From: Bacillota bacterium | GTDB taxonomy: Bacteria > Bacillota > Clostridia > Acetivibrionales > JAKOSZ01 | Reading direction: 5' to 3' | DNA length: 5,626 nucleotides | Assembly: GCA_029776555.1 (NCBI GenBank) | Contig: JAKOSZ010000062.1 | Span: 1-5,626 of the forward strand | Shown: positions 5,595 to 5,626 of the stretch, in pieces | Position numbering within the stretch: position 1 is the stretch's first letter | How the letters are laid out: the number at the start of each line of letters is the position of its first letter | Notes under the pieces: model-generated | Told to the model about the DNA's origin: nothing | Databases searched by the model: none | What the model saw: the letters and a program-made list of their open reading frames with translations, nothing else | Made by a program: the position numbers and the translations under genes

Positions 5595-5626
5595 GGACTG
5601 CCGCTAAACAGTCCTTTTTTATTTTA
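5595..5626 (+). terminator. Plus-strand hairpin with T-run at the right edge (terminator or attenuator)
   Basis: GGACTG (5595-5600) pairs with CAGTCC (5609-5614) around an 8-base loop, then TTTTTTATTTTA follows. It has intrinsic terminator form only on the plus strand; read the other way the stem is followed by AAAATC. No plus-strand gene lies to its left within 3.5 kb. It may therefore attenuate a plus-strand gene beginning outside the window, end a short unannotated transcript, or block antisense transcription coming out of pckG. Confidence 0.55.

Overview
The window looks like chromosomal DNA from an anaerobic, low-to-moderate GC Gram-positive bacterium (Bacillota, class Clostridia). The signs are very strong Shine-Dalgarno sequences (GGAGGTGG, AAGGAGG, GAGGTGA), sigma-A-like promoters, intrinsic hairpin/T-tract terminators, a DUF1836 protein (a Firmicutes family) and a GTP-type PEP carboxykinase of the kind found in clostridia. 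The genus cannot be named from the sequence alone.

Layout: 1-254 is non-coding and holds the likely promoter of the first gene. 255-1319 (+) encodes a UroD/methyltransferase-like TIM-barrel protein of the 'trimethylamine corrinoid protein 2' annotation group. A weak hairpin with a T-tract follows, and then a strong TTGACA-17-TATTAT promoter with a 12-bp perfect palindrome just downstream. 1448-2032 (+) encodes a DUF1836 protein with a MerR-like look. Tail-to-tail with it, 23 bp away, lies an uncharacterised 443-residue protein on the minus strand (2056-3387). It has two conserved-looking ends joined by a long disordered linker with a cysteine cluster. Its upstream DNA has an 11-bp direct repeat and a possible sporulation sigma-E-type promoter. 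3671-5506 (-) encodes GTP-dependent phosphoenolpyruvate carboxykinase, with its own candidate promoter and a strong terminator. The last bases hold a plus-strand hairpin plus T-run that belongs to something at or beyond the right edge.

The four genes look like four separate transcription units, not one operon: each has its own upstream signals, and orientations are + + - -. PEP carboxykinase links PEP and oxaloacetate in central carbon metabolism; the other three have no demonstrated connection to it. For three of the four genes the Shine-Dalgarno spacing favours a start slightly downstream of the longest open frame, and those starts are used here. No RNA genes, CRISPR arrays, insertion sequences or phage genes were seen. 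I found no convincing new multi-gene system. The most interesting items are the unknown 443-aa protein and its upstream region, and the palindrome at the DUF1836 gene, which may be an autoregulatory operator.
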